Assembly (NCBI RefSeq): GCF_008042045.1
Contig: NZ_RDBP01000059.1
Span: forward strand, 27,061-91,060
Length of the DNA: 64,000 nucleotides
DNA from: Streptomyces sp. T39
GTDB taxonomy: Bacteria > Actinomycetota > Actinomycetes > Streptomycetales > Streptomycetaceae
Direction of reading: 5' to 3'
The position numbers were made by a program, and so were the translations under genes. Position 1 is the first letter of the stretch; every line of letters begins with the position of its first letter. Positions 34,685 through 43,525 of the stretch are shown here, one piece after another. A model generated the notes under the pieces. That model was given only the letters and a program-made list of their open reading frames with translations. It was not told where the DNA came from and did no database searches.

Positions 34685-34905
34685 GTCGAGCCGGAACCAC
34701 ACCCGGGCCGCTTCTCGGGCCGCGCCGCCCTCGTGACCGGAGCGAGCCGGGGCATCGGTCTCGCCCGCGCCGAGCAGCGCCCGGGCGGGCCCGCAGCCCT
34801 CGCCTCCGCCGGGGCGCCCCGGCCTCGGAGGACTCCTCCTGGGTCACGGGCCATGTCCCCACCGTCGACGGCGGCCTCACGGTCGCCGACGGCACCGCGC
34901 AATGA
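34685..34905 (+). pseudogene. short-chain dehydrogenase remnant with internal deletion
   Basis: One frame reads GRFSGRAALVTGASRGIGLA, the SDR cofactor-binding start, and another reads SEDSSWVTGHVPTVDGGLTV, the SDR end, with its stop at 34903. Only about 70 codons remain of about 250, the catalytic YxxxK region is gone, and the two ends are in different frames. It sits between the ligase stop and the acyl-CoA dehydrogenase start, so an operon gene has been deleted internally. Confidence 0.8.
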
Positions 34906-34931
34906 CCGCCACCCACCCTGAAAGGACCGGC

Positions 34932-36170
34932 ATGACTGTCACTCACCTTCCGCCCGAGATCGCGGAGTTGCGGGAGCGCACGCGCCGCTTCATCCGCGAG
35001 GTCGTCATCGACGCGGAGCCCGCGCCCGGCGAACGTCTTGACCGGAGCACGCGGGACCGGCTGCAGGCGGCGGCGAAGGAGGCCGGCGTCTTCGCGCCGC
35101 TCGTGCCGAAGGAGTACGGCGGGCAGGGCGTGTCCGTCGCGTACTGGTCGCCGATCCTGCAGGAGGCCGGGTACTCGCCGATCGGCCCCAGCGCACTCAA
35201 CTGCATGGCACCCGACGAGGGAAACATGCACATGCTCAACCTGATCGCGACCGAGGAGCAGAAGAAGCGGTATCTGGCGCCTCTGGCTGCGGGAGACGTC
35301 CGGTCCTGCTTCGGCATGACCGAGCCCCACCCCGGTGCCGGGTCCGACCCTGCGGCGTTGCGGACCCGGGCCGTCCGTGCGGCGGGGGGCTGGATCATCG
35401 ACGGTCACAAGCGGTTCACCAGCGGCGCCGTCGGTGCCGGGTTCTGCATCGTCATGGCGCGGACCCCGGCGGTGGACGATGCCCCCGAAGGGGCCACCAT
35501 GTTCCTCGTCGACATGACGAACCCCGGGCTCCGGGTGGGCGAGGCGATCCACACCGTCGACCGCTCCATCGACGGCGGCCACCCCCACCTGTACCTCCAG
35601 GACTGCTTCGTCCCCGACGAGGCCGTGCTCGGCGAGGTGGGGCTCGGCTTCCGGTACGCACAGGTCCGGCTCGGACCGGCACGCCTCACCCACTGCATGC
35701 GGTGGCTGGGGCTGGCGCGGCGGGCGCACGACATCGCCCTCGACCGGGCCGGGCGGCGGGAGCTGTTCGGCGGTCCGATCGACACGCTCGGCCTGGCGCA
35801 GCACCTGATCGCCGATTCCGTGATCGACATCGAGACGTCCGATGCGATCATCACCAAAACCGCGGCCCTGCTGGGCGGTGACCCGAAGGCGGGCTCGGCG
35901 ATGTCCTCGATCGCGAAGGTGCACTGCTCGGAGGCGATCTTCCGGGTGATCGACCGTGCCGTCCAGATCTGCGGCGGCGACGGCGTCTCCGACGGCCTCC
36001 CACTGGCCCAGTACCTGAACGAGGTCCGCCCGTTCCGCATCTACGACGGCTCCAACGAGACCCACAGGTGGGCCATCGCCCGCCGGGCGTCGGCCGGCCG
36101 CAGTGCTGCGGTCCGGGACGGTGAGCAGTACCGGGGCGATGCCGTCGTCGGGCGGGACGGGGCCGCGTGA
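34932..36170 (+). CDS. acyl-CoA dehydrogenase
   Basis: 412 aa from ATG 34932 (GAAAGGA upstream); an ATG at 34902 overlaps the SDR remnant stop but lacks a site. FAD-dependent oxidation of acyl-CoA to enoyl-CoA. Family motifs: FGMTEPHPGAGSDPAALRTR near residue 120, GGWIIDGHKRFTSGA, and QICGGDGVSDGLPLAQYLNE then RPFRIYDGSNETHRWAIARR near the end. With the next gene it matches the two halves of eukaryotic ACAD10/11, where a kinase-like domain and the dehydrogenase are fused. Confidence 0.94.
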   Translation: MTVTHLPPEIAELRERTRRFIREVVIDAEPAPGERLDRSTRDRLQAAAKEAGVFAPLVPKEYGGQGVSVAYWSPILQEAGYSPIGPSALNCMAPDEGNMHMLNLIATEEQKKRYLAPLAAGDVRSCFGMTEPHPGAGSDPAALRTRAVRAAGGWIIDGHKRFTSGAVGAGFCIVMARTPAVDDAPEGATMFLVDMTNPGLRVGEAIHTVDRSIDGGHPHLYLQDCFVPDEAVLGEVGLGFRYAQVRLGPARLTHCMRWLGLARRAHDIALDRAGRRELFGGPIDTLGLAQHLIADSVIDIETSDAIITKTAALLGGDPKAGSAMSSIAKVHCSEAIFRVIDRAVQICGGDGVSDGLPLAQYLNEVRPFRIYDGSNETHRWAIARRASAGRSAAVRDGEQYRGDAVVGRDGAA

Positions 36171-37270
36171 TGCACACCGTTCCCGACGGAATCGAGGTCG
36201 TGGCGAGCTGGGACCGGGCCCGCCACCTCGAAAGCCCTCCTCTGCTGGTCGTCGATGCGGTCACCGCCTTCCTGGACGCGCAGGGACTCGGACGTGGTCC
36301 GCTCGCGTGGCAGCGCATCGGCGACGGCCACTCCAACGTCACCTACCTGATCGCGCGTGGCGGCGAGTCCGTCGTCCTGCGTCGTGGTCCGCGCCCGCCG
36401 CTGCCGAAGTCGACGCACGACATGGTGCGCGAGGCCCGTGTACAGAAGCTCCTCGGCGGGCACGGCGTACCGGTGCCGGAGATCGTCGCCGTCTGTGAGG
36501 ACGAGTCGCTCCTGGGTGTGCCGTTCTACCTCATGGGCCGGCTCGACGGGACGGTCGTCACCGACACGATCCCGGCCCGGCTCTCTTCCGTCGAGCAGCG
36601 CCGGGCAACGAGCGAGGCGGCCGTCGATGCCCTGGTCTCCCTGCACCGCATCGACGTGACCCGAGGGGAGCTCGCCCTGCTGGGATCCCCCGACGGATAC
36701 CTCCGGCGCCAGATCGAGCGGTTCCGCGGTCTGTGGGAGGTCAACACCACACGCAGCCTGCCCGCGGTGGAGTGGATCGCGGAATGGCTGGCCCGCAACC
36801 TGCCGACGAGCCAGGCCGCCTCCGTGGTGCACGGTGACTACCGCATGGGCAATCTCATGTTCGCCCCGCAGGCGCCTGCGAGGATCCTCGCAATCCTCGA
36901 CTGGGAGATGGCGACACTCGGCGACCCGCTGGCGGACCTCGGCTACTTCACCGCGACCTACTCCGAGGCGAGCGTCATGAGCACCCCGCTCGAACTCACC
37001 CCGGTGACACGGGCACCGGGGTACCTCACGAGACACCAGCTGGCCGAGCGCTACCGGTCCCGCACGGGCCTCGATCTCACCCCGCTCCCCTGGTACCAGA
37101 CTCTCGCCCTGTGGAAGGCGGCGATCTTCTGCGAGGCCATCTACACCCGATGGCGGCGTGGTGAGCGCCCGGACGACACGGCCTTCGGGCCCTCGCTCGA
37201 GGCGGGTGTTCCCCGGCTGCTGGACGTGGCCGCCCAGTACGCGGGCCCGACCGCAGCACCTCGCCGCTGA
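36167..37270 (+). CDS. APH-like phosphotransferase (ACAD10/11 N-domain type)
   Basis: 367 aa; GTG 36167 overlaps the dehydrogenase stop (GTGA), so the pair is translationally coupled; ATG 36170 follows directly. Kinase-like fold: GDGHSNVTYLI with VVLRRGP (ATP lysine region), catalytic SVVHGDYRMGNLMF and metal-binding ILDWEMATLGDPLADLGYF. This family phosphorylates hydroxyacyl-CoA-type intermediates next to acyl-CoA dehydrogenases (4-hydroxy acid degradation). It has a paralogue at 50959-52029. Confidence 0.92.
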   Translation: MMHTVPDGIEVVASWDRARHLESPPLLVVDAVTAFLDAQGLGRGPLAWQRIGDGHSNVTYLIARGGESVVLRRGPRPPLPKSTHDMVREARVQKLLGGHGVPVPEIVAVCEDESLLGVPFYLMGRLDGTVVTDTIPARLSSVEQRRATSEAAVDALVSLHRIDVTRGELALLGSPDGYLRRQIERFRGLWEVNTTRSLPAVEWIAEWLARNLPTSQAASVVHGDYRMGNLMFAPQAPARILAILDWEMATLGDPLADLGYFTATYSEASVMSTPLELTPVTRAPGYLTRHQLAERYRSRTGLDLTPLPWYQTLALWKAAIFCEAIYTRWRRGERPDDTAFGPSLEAGVPRLLDVAAQYAGPTAAPRR

Positions 37271-37367
37271 CGTCCGGCAGCGTCCCGTCACGCGTCCTGA
37301 CGTCACCTCCACGTCAGCACATGCCAGACCTCGCTTCCCCAGCCCGGAAACAGTGAAGGAGCCGCAC

Positions 37368-38681
37368 GTGAGCCACGCTCAGGCAGAGACCGGAAACACG
37401 GCCGGGGAGGGAATCCTGCCGAGCCCCACCCTGCGCTCGAAGCGGAAGTCCCTCGTCGCCAGCACGGTCGGGAACGTCCTCGAGTGGTACGAGTGGAGCG
37501 CCTACGCCGTCTTCGCGCCGTTCATCGCCACCGTCATGTTCAACGCGTCCGACGGAGTGTCGGCGCTGCTGTCCACCCTCGCCGTCTTCGCGGTGGGCTT
37601 CCTCATGCGCCCGCTGGGCGGCATCCTCTTCGGGCGGGTCGCCGACCGGCGCGGCCGCAAGTTCGTGCTGGTCACGACCATGCTGATGATGGCCGGCGGA
37701 AGTCTGGTCATCGGGCTGATGCCCACCTACTCCTCCCTCGGGTCCTGGGCGTCGCTCATCCTTCTGCTCGCCCGCATGACGCAGGGGTTCGCTCACGGCG
37801 GTGAGTCCGCGACGGCCAACACCTACGTCGCGGAGATCGCGCCGAGCGAACGCCGCGGGCTGTGGGGAAGCATCGTGTTCGTCGCGATCTTCGGCGGGTC
37901 GGCCATCGCCTTCTCGGTGGGCGGAGTCGTGACGACCGTGCTCTCCGACGGTGAGGTCGCCCGGTGGGGCTGGCGCATCCCCTTCCTCCTCGGCGCCCTC
38001 CTGGCCCTGGCAGCGCTGTACCTGCGGCGCAGCATGGACGAGAGCGACGTGTTCGCCGAGGAGAATTCGGGTGCCCAGGTCCAGCCGCTGCCCAGGGGAC
38101 AGGTGGCTCGTGGGGTCCTGCTCGTCATCATGATGACCTCGGGTATCACCGCGGCCCACTACACCTGGACCTCGTATGTCTCGACCTACGCCATCGCCCA
38201 GAAGGGCATGGACGCAGGCGTCGCCTACTGGTGCTCGGTGGGGGCGCAGTGCGTCGCTCTGGTGACGCTGCCGCTGTGGGGCCGTCTCTCCGACAGGGTC
38301 GGCCGGCGTCCGATGATGATCACGTTCGCGGTGCTGATGAGTGCGCTGCAGATCCCGCTCACGGGCGTGATAGGTGCGCAGGGCTGGACGCTGCTGGTGG
38401 CGGCCTCGGTGGCTCTCACCGTTGTGGCCATCCCCGGAGCGCTGCTGTCGGCCACGATGTCGGAGAATTTCCCGACGCGGGTGCGGACGCAGGCCATCGG
38501 CTTCGCCTACTCGGTGTCCGTGGCCGTGTTCGGCGGTACCGCGCCGTATCTGAACCAGCTCTTCATCGACCTCGGCGTGGCGCGGCTGTCCAGCTTCTAC
38601 ATCATGCTGTTGTGCGCGTTCACCGGCATCGCGTGCTACCTGATGCGGGAGACGAAGGGCATTCACCTGAAGGACGCCTGA
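37368..38681 (+). CDS. MHS-family MFS metabolite:proton symporter
   Basis: 437 aa from GTG 37368 (GAAGGAG upstream). Twelve predicted helices; VGNVLEWYEWSAYAVFAPFI and GFLMRPLGGILFGRVADRRG are the signatures of the metabolite:H+ symporter group (KgtP, ShiA, ProP), and ARMTQGFAHGGESATANTYV is a further family mark. It probably imports the organic acid that the ligase and dehydrogenase degrade. Last gene of that operon. Confidence 0.92.
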   Translation: MSHAQAETGNTAGEGILPSPTLRSKRKSLVASTVGNVLEWYEWSAYAVFAPFIATVMFNASDGVSALLSTLAVFAVGFLMRPLGGILFGRVADRRGRKFVLVTTMLMMAGGSLVIGLMPTYSSLGSWASLILLLARMTQGFAHGGESATANTYVAEIAPSERRGLWGSIVFVAIFGGSAIAFSVGGVVTTVLSDGEVARWGWRIPFLLGALLALAALYLRRSMDESDVFAEENSGAQVQPLPRGQVARGVLLVIMMTSGITAAHYTWTSYVSTYAIAQKGMDAGVAYWCSVGAQCVALVTLPLWGRLSDRVGRRPMMITFAVLMSALQIPLTGVIGAQGWTLLVAASVALTVVAIPGALLSATMSENFPTRVRTQAIGFAYSVSVAVFGGTAPYLNQLFIDLGVARLSSFYIMLLCAFTGIACYLMRETKGIHLKDA

Positions 38682-38729
38682 CCGGCGGTGGCGGATCTGG
38701 TCGGGTGCGTACCCGGTGGTCAGAAGGAG

Positions 38730-38950
38730 GTCGCCGGCGTGCGCCCCGAGGTCGGCGCGGCCGTGGACGTGCCGGTCGGCGCGTGCCGGATCAGCGGCGA
38801 GTACGCGATGATCGAAACGGCTGCCGGGAAGGGCTGGATCGACCGGGACAAGGCGATCCTGGAGCCCCTCGCCGGCAGCCGCCGGGCCGGCGCGCAGATG
38901 GTCCTCACCTGTGGGGCCGCCGAGGTCGCGCAGAGGTTCTCCGGCAGGGA
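38730..38950 (+). pseudogene. hemB: hemB (delta-aminolevulinate dehydratase) fragment
   Basis: The frame reads VDVPVGACRISGEYAMIETA then AGKGWIDRDKAILEPLAGSR and RAGAQMVLTCGAAEVAQRF. This is the C-terminal part of porphobilinogen synthase, where the intact gene has DVPVAAYQVSGEYAMI and RAGAD.ILTYWAKE. Only about 70 residues remain, the catalytic lysines are lost and some conserved residues are changed (Y to C, YW to CG). It is a stray duplicate fragment after the transporter gene. Confidence 0.8.
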
Positions 38951-38967
38951 TCGAGGCCGCCGACGGC

Positions 38968-40074
38968 TCAGACGGTGACGAGTCCGAGCTCGGCACAACC
39001 CTGGTGGAGCGTGTCGAGCCCGAAGGCCGTGACAGGTCCGACGACACCGGGTGTGACGCCTGCGCGGGTGGCGATGTGGTGGGCCGCCCAGGCGATGAGT
39101 TCGCCAGTGAGGCTGTAGGGGTTGGGGCCTTCGAGGTGGACCTCTGCGAGTGGCCCCTGATTCTCTCGGCCTGCGGAGGCGACGGCGACGACGTGCGAGG
39201 GAATCCGTGCGCGCAAGGCGGCGTCGGGCCCGCCCGGCGGGCCGAGGAGCAGGGGCCGGGTGAGGGCGTCGGTCACCTTGCCGCCTGCCGGAAGGCGTGT
39301 GGTGGCGTGGGTGAGGGCCGAGTAGGCGGAGAGGAAGCGGCTGAGCTCAGGGAACCAGCCGTTGTAGACGGTGACGTCCTCGAGTGAGGGGAACTCCCCG
39401 GGCAGGAAGAGCACTTCGGTGCCGGAGACGAGGAACGCCGACTTTCGACGGCCGCGCACGGTGAAGCGGCGAACGCGGGAAGCGGTGCGTTCGTCGACGA
39501 GTACGCGCCGGTGCCAGCGTGCCGAGGGCAGGGTCATTCCGTCGCGCATGGTGGTGCGTGTGCCCTGGCTGATGCCGCGCCAGATGGGCCCGGTGGCGAA
39601 GTAGCCGATGTCGACGCTGGTCGCGGCTTCCCCTGCCTGCCGGAGAGCGAGGGCCGCGGCGAGGATGCCCGGCACGTAGTCGTAGCCGAAGGCCGGCAGC
39701 ATCACCGCCCCGGTGTCACGGGCGCGGTGGTGGTGAAGGGTGTGCAGGGTGCGGACGAATCCGACTTCACCGCTGGAGTCGAGGTAGTGGGCTCCGGCGT
39801 CGGCGGCGGCCTGCGCGACCGGGAAGCCGAAGCGTTCGAAGGGGCCGACGGTCGTGATCAGTACGTCGCCACGCCGCAGGTGCCGCTTCAGCCCGTCGGG
39901 GGTGGTGGCATCGACGACGAGGTGATCGAGCCCGCCGAAGCGTTCGGCCAGGGCCGCCAGGGCGGTGGGGTTGCGGCCGGCGACCGTAGGCCTGACACCT
40001 CTGCGCAGCAGGGCGTCGAGGACGAGGTCGCCGGTGTAGCCGGTGGCGCCGAGCAGGATGATGCGGCTGTTCAT
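38968..40074 (-). CDS. saccharopine dehydrogenase-like / trans-acting enoyl reductase family protein
   Basis: 368 aa from ATG 40074 (GGGAAGGAAG upstream; overlaps the preceding gene's stop as ATGA). Nucleotide-binding start IILLGATGYTGDLVLDALLR, then TVAGRNPTALAALAERFGG and TVGPFERFGFPVAQAAADAG, and HYLDSSGEVGFVR. These match the saccharopine-dehydrogenase-like NAD(P)-binding family that includes mycobacterial trans-acting enoyl reductases. Last gene of the DJ-1 / aldehyde dehydrogenase operon. Substrate unknown. Confidence 0.87.
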   Translation of the reverse strand: MNSRIILLGATGYTGDLVLDALLRRGVRPTVAGRNPTALAALAERFGGLDHLVVDATTPDGLKRHLRRGDVLITTVGPFERFGFPVAQAAADAGAHYLDSSGEVGFVRTLHTLHHHRARDTGAVMLPAFGYDYVPGILAAALALRQAGEAATSVDIGYFATGPIWRGISQGTRTTMRDGMTLPSARWHRRVLVDERTASRVRRFTVRGRRKSAFLVSGTEVLFLPGEFPSLEDVTVYNGWFPELSRFLSAYSALTHATTRLPAGGKVTDALTRPLLLGPPGGPDAALRARIPSHVVAVASAGRENQGPLAEVHLEGPNPYSLTGELIAWAAHHIATRAGVTPGVVGPVTAFGLDTLHQGCAELGLVTV

Positions 40075-41504
40075 CGCTTCCTTCCCAGGAGCGGGTGGGT
40101 TCGGGACACGGCCTTGGCGATGAAGGCGAAGGAGCGGGAGGTGTGGGGTGCGTAGACGAGGCGCAGGGTGTCGGGCCGGGTGGGCTTGGAGAGGACCGGC
40201 TTGTGGTGGCTGAAGGTGTCGAAGGAAGTCTTGCCGTGGTAGGCGCCCATTCCGGATTCCCCGACACCGCCGAACGGCAGGTTCGGGACGCCGAGGTGGA
40301 TCATCGGTGCGTTGAAGACGAGTCCGCCGGACGAGGTCCGCTCCAGCAGGGCTTGCCGGGCTGTCGTGTCGCGGGTGAAGGCGTACAGGGAGAGGGGCTT
40401 GTCGCGGGCGTTGATGAAGTCGACGGCCTCGTCGACGCCGCGTACGGTCAGGATCGGGAGCACCGGCCCGAAGATCTCCTCGCGCATGACCGGAGCCCCG
40501 GACGGCACGTCGGTCAGGACGGTGGGGGCGATGTAGCGGTCCCCTGCGTCGCAGACGCCTCCGGTCAGGAGATCGCCTTCCGCCACGAGTCCGGTCAGGC
40601 GGCGGAAGTGGCGGTCGTTGACGATGCGGCCGTAGTCGGCGCTGGTGCGGGGATCGGGGCCGAACATGTGCTGGATGGCGCCGGGGAGTTCGGCCAGGAG
40701 GGAGTCGCGGGCGGCGTGGGTGACGAGGGCGTAGTCGGGTGCGACGCAGGTCTGGCCGGCATTGGTGAACTTGCCCCAGGCCAGTCGGCGCGCGGTGACG
40801 GCCATGTCGGCCGTCTCGTCGATGAAGACGGGTGATTTGCCGCCGAGTTCGAGGGTGACGGGTGTCAGGTTCTTCGCCGCTGCGGCTGCCACGATGCGGC
40901 CGACCGCGCCGTTGCCGGTGTAGAAGATGTGGTCGAAGCGCTGGGCGAGCAGTTCGGTGGTCTCCTCGACCGCTCCTTCGACGACAGCGACGGCCTCCAG
41001 GTGGCGGGGCAGGAGGTCGGCGAGCAGGGCGCTGGTGGCGGGGGCGAGCTCGCTGGGTTTGACGACGGCCGCGTTGCCGGCGGCCAGCGCGCCGACCAGG
41101 GGGTTCAGGGTGAGCGTCAGCGGATAGTTCCAGGGCGCGATGATGAGGCAGACGCCGAGGGGTTCGGAGTGGATCCGGGCCGTCGCAGGCTTGATGTTCA
41201 TCGGTACGGAGACCCGCCGGGGCCTCATCCAGCGGTCGAGGTGGCGCAGGGTGTGCTCGATCTCGGCAAGGACTCCGCCGATCTCGGTGAGGTGCGACTC
41301 GGTACGCCCCTTGCGCAGGTCGTCGTAGAGGGCTTCCTCGATGGCCGAGGTGTGGTCCCTCAGCATGCGTCGCAGGGCGTGGAGCTGTCGGCGGCGCCAG
41401 GCGGCCGGCCGGGTGAGGCCCGAGTCGAAGGTGGCGCGGAGCCGTTGGACGGTTTCCGGGATGTCCTGGTCCTGCTGTGCGGCAGGGGCGGCGGTGCCGG
41501 TCAT
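40071..41504 (-). CDS. aldehyde dehydrogenase family protein
   Basis: 477 aa. Oxidises an aldehyde to an acid with NAD(P). PWNYPLTLTLNPLVGALAAG near residue 115, TLELGGKSPVFIDE (general base Glu) near 220, and KFTNAGQTCVAPDYAL with the catalytic Cys near 253. The C-terminal VSRTHPLLGRK fits class 3, membrane-tolerant fatty-aldehyde dehydrogenases. Second gene of the operon, 51 bases after the DJ-1-like gene and overlapping the saccharopine-like gene by four bases. Confidence 0.94.
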   Translation of the reverse strand: MTGTAAPAAQQDQDIPETVQRLRATFDSGLTRPAAWRRRQLHALRRMLRDHTSAIEEALYDDLRKGRTESHLTEIGGVLAEIEHTLRHLDRWMRPRRVSVPMNIKPATARIHSEPLGVCLIIAPWNYPLTLTLNPLVGALAAGNAAVVKPSELAPATSALLADLLPRHLEAVAVVEGAVEETTELLAQRFDHIFYTGNGAVGRIVAAAAAKNLTPVTLELGGKSPVFIDETADMAVTARRLAWGKFTNAGQTCVAPDYALVTHAARDSLLAELPGAIQHMFGPDPRTSADYGRIVNDRHFRRLTGLVAEGDLLTGGVCDAGDRYIAPTVLTDVPSGAPVMREEIFGPVLPILTVRGVDEAVDFINARDKPLSLYAFTRDTTARQALLERTSSGGLVFNAPMIHLGVPNLPFGGVGESGMGAYHGKTSFDTFSHHKPVLSKPTRPDTLRLVYAPHTSRSFAFIAKAVSRTHPLLGRKR

Positions 41505-41555
41505 GGTCGCGTGCCTTCCGGGCGAAGTGGGGACGGTGTGGTGCCGCGGGTGCGG

Positions 41556-42272
41556 CTAGCGGACGGTCGCGGCCGCGTTCACGTCGGCGACGAGGCGGTT
41601 GGCGAGGTGTTCGGAGGAGGGCGGGTTCTGCCCCGTGTAGACGTTCCGGTCGACCACCACATAGGGGCGCAGCGGCAGCCGGGCCTTGGAGTACTCCGCC
41701 CCGCTCTCGCGCAGCCGGTCCTCCAGCAGCCACACCGCCTTGCGGCCGAAGCTGTTGAACTTCTCCTCCAGATTCGACAGCCCCGTCATCCGGTACCCGG
41801 TGAACGGCCAGGACCCGTCCTCGTTCTGCGCCGCGAACGCCGCGGCCGGCGCGTGGCACAGCAACGCGAGGGGCTTGCCCGACCCGAGCACCCGGGTGAT
41901 CAGCGCACCCGACACGGGGTCCACCGACAGGTCCTCCATCGGACCGTGCCCACCCGGATAGAACACCACGTCGAAATCGTCCGGATCCATGTCCGCGAGC
42001 ACCAGCGGGCTGTCCAGCTCCGCCTTGATCGACTCCAGGTAGGCCGCCACCTCACGCAACTTCGACGGCCATCCCGCCGTCCGCCCCATGCTCAGCTGAT
42101 CCAGAGTCGGCGCCCTGCCGCCCGGAGTCGCGATCGTGATCTCCCACCCCGCCGCCGAGAAGATCTTGTGGGGCATCGCCAGCTCCTCGCCCCAGTAGCC
42201 CGACGGATGGACCTCCCCGTTGCGCAGCGTCCACCGGTCCGCCGCGGACACCACGAACAACACCTTCGTCAT
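41556..42272 (-). CDS. DJ-1/PfpI family (Hsp31-like) protein
   Basis: 238 aa from ATG 42272, with GAGGAGG upstream. Class I glutamine-amidotransferase-like fold: KVLFVVSAADRWTLRNGE, HPSGYWGEELAMPH, DFDVVFYPGGHGPMEDLS and PLALLCHAPAAAF, where the Cys is the nucleophile and the nearby His and Glu complete the site. It resembles Hsp31-type glyoxalase/deglycase enzymes that deal with reactive aldehydes, which suits the aldehyde dehydrogenase encoded next. First gene of the operon; divergent from a TetR at 42477. Confidence 0.9.
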   Translation of the reverse strand: MTKVLFVVSAADRWTLRNGEVHPSGYWGEELAMPHKIFSAAGWEITIATPGGRAPTLDQLSMGRTAGWPSKLREVAAYLESIKAELDSPLVLADMDPDDFDVVFYPGGHGPMEDLSVDPVSGALITRVLGSGKPLALLCHAPAAAFAAQNEDGSWPFTGYRMTGLSNLEEKFNSFGRKAVWLLEDRLRESGAEYSKARLPLRPYVVVDRNVYTGQNPPSSEHLANRLVADVNAAATVR

Positions 42273-42427
42273 GACGACCTCCTCGTCCTGCATGGATCAC
42301 GCCCTCCGCCGGAGCGGTGGACATATCTGCCGAATTACGGCGTGAGTGGCCCGGAAACATCATCTGTCCCGCGACAGGCCCGGGCGACCGGTCGGCCACA
42401 GGGCCATCACCTCACGATGACAGCGTA

Positions 42428-42460
42428 TGCCATAACTGACACAGACTGCCATGTTTGGCA
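42428..42460. promoter_or_regulatory. tandem TGCCA-N4-TGGCA operators
   Basis: TGCCATGTTTGGCA (42447-42460) is a perfect inverted repeat. TGCCATAACTGACA (42428-42441) is a near copy 19 bases earlier. They lie between the divergent DJ-1 operon (42272) and the TetR (42477), just before a -10-like TAACCT. Confidence 0.65.
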
Positions 42461-42476
42461 CTGCTAACCTTTGCGC

Positions 42477-43079
42477 ATGAGGGAGCCCGCCACGCCCGGC
42501 CTGCGCATGAAGACCCGCCGAGCCGTCACCGAAGCCCTGACCGACACCGCTCTCGAGCTCTTCGACACCACCGGCTTCGACCAGGTCACCGTCGCCGACA
42601 TCGTCGCGGCAGCAGGGATCTCCCAGCGCAGCTTCTTCCGCTACTTCAGCAACAAGGAGGACGTGGTCTTCGGCGACCGCATCCCCTCCGCCAACGAGGT
42701 CCGGGACGAACTGCTCCGGCACCTGGACGGGAATCCGGCCTGGGAGGCGCTGCGCAGCACGTTCCGAGCGGCAGCTGTGGAAATGGACGACGACAAGGGG
42801 CACTGGAAGCGGGCCACCCGCGTCATCTGCCACACGCCCGGACTCCGCGCGCGCTACCTGGAGAAGCATCTGGCCTGGACCGATGCCCTCGCCCCCGAGA
42901 TCGCGTCCCGGTTCGACCAGGAGACTCCCGATGCAGGGCTCAAGGCTCAGACGATGATCAACACGGCACTGGGCTGCTTCGACGTCGCCCTGATGCGCTG
43001 GTCCGACAGCGACTCGGGACCTGCTCTCGCCGCTCTCGTCGACGAGGTGTTCGGGTTCGTGCGCTTCCCTCACACCTGA
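42477..43079 (+). CDS. TetR regulator of the DJ-1/ALDH operon
   Basis: 200 aa from ATG 42477. HTH: TTGFDQVTVADIVAAAGISQ then RSFFRYFSNKEDVVFGDRI. The C-terminal region (WKRATRVICHTPGLRARYLE) is of the TetR_C_17/MftR-like type. No ribosome site; TAACCT (42465-42470) ends six bases before the ATG, so the message may be leaderless. Divergent from the DJ-1 operon with tandem inverted repeats between; a repressor is likely. Confidence 0.9.
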   Translation: MREPATPGLRMKTRRAVTEALTDTALELFDTTGFDQVTVADIVAAAGISQRSFFRYFSNKEDVVFGDRIPSANEVRDELLRHLDGNPAWEALRSTFRAAAVEMDDDKGHWKRATRVICHTPGLRARYLEKHLAWTDALAPEIASRFDQETPDAGLKAQTMINTALGCFDVALMRWSDSDSGPALAALVDEVFGFVRFPHT

Positions 43080-43525
43080 CGGGCGTTCTCACCGAGGCTG
43101 CGTTCCGGAGCCCGCAGGGCCGGCCGTACCGTCTGCCTCCAGGCCGAGAGGGCCTGCCGATGTGCGGCGCTGCCGCACAGCGCCGCAAGCATCGCGACGA
43201 CGGCGCCGACGACCACCCCCGCCGACCGCACCAGCGGTCATCGCGCCCAGGCGGGTCACTGCGCGCGTCTGGCCGGCGGGCCGCGCGCCGGCGCTGATCG
43301 CCAGAAGCGATGCACCCAGAGAGCGCCGACACACCGGCCGACGACGACGCAGAAGCATGAGCACCGTGGACGGTGAACGGCCTGCGAGCTGACGGCCGGG
43401 TTGCGGACGGCATTCGGGGCACAAACGATGGTGTCGGGCATTGCCGCCCAAGCGGGGGGATCGCCATCCGCGGCCGGCAGGGCCGCAGCAACAGGGCACC
43501 TGTGTGCTCGCGACATGGAGTGGAC
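43080..43525. other. gap without a recognisable gene
   Basis: About 445 bases. A minus ORF (43089-43499) has a short hydrophobic piece (SLGASLLAISAGA) but no family content or ribosome site. The hydrolase promoter should lie here. Confidence 0.35.

Noticed and set aside
38968..41859. A single 963-codon minus frame spanning the aldehyde dehydrogenase
   Set aside because: Its first part is the antisense-type shadow of the aldehyde dehydrogenase in another frame (arginine/proline-rich); only the last 368 codons are a real gene.
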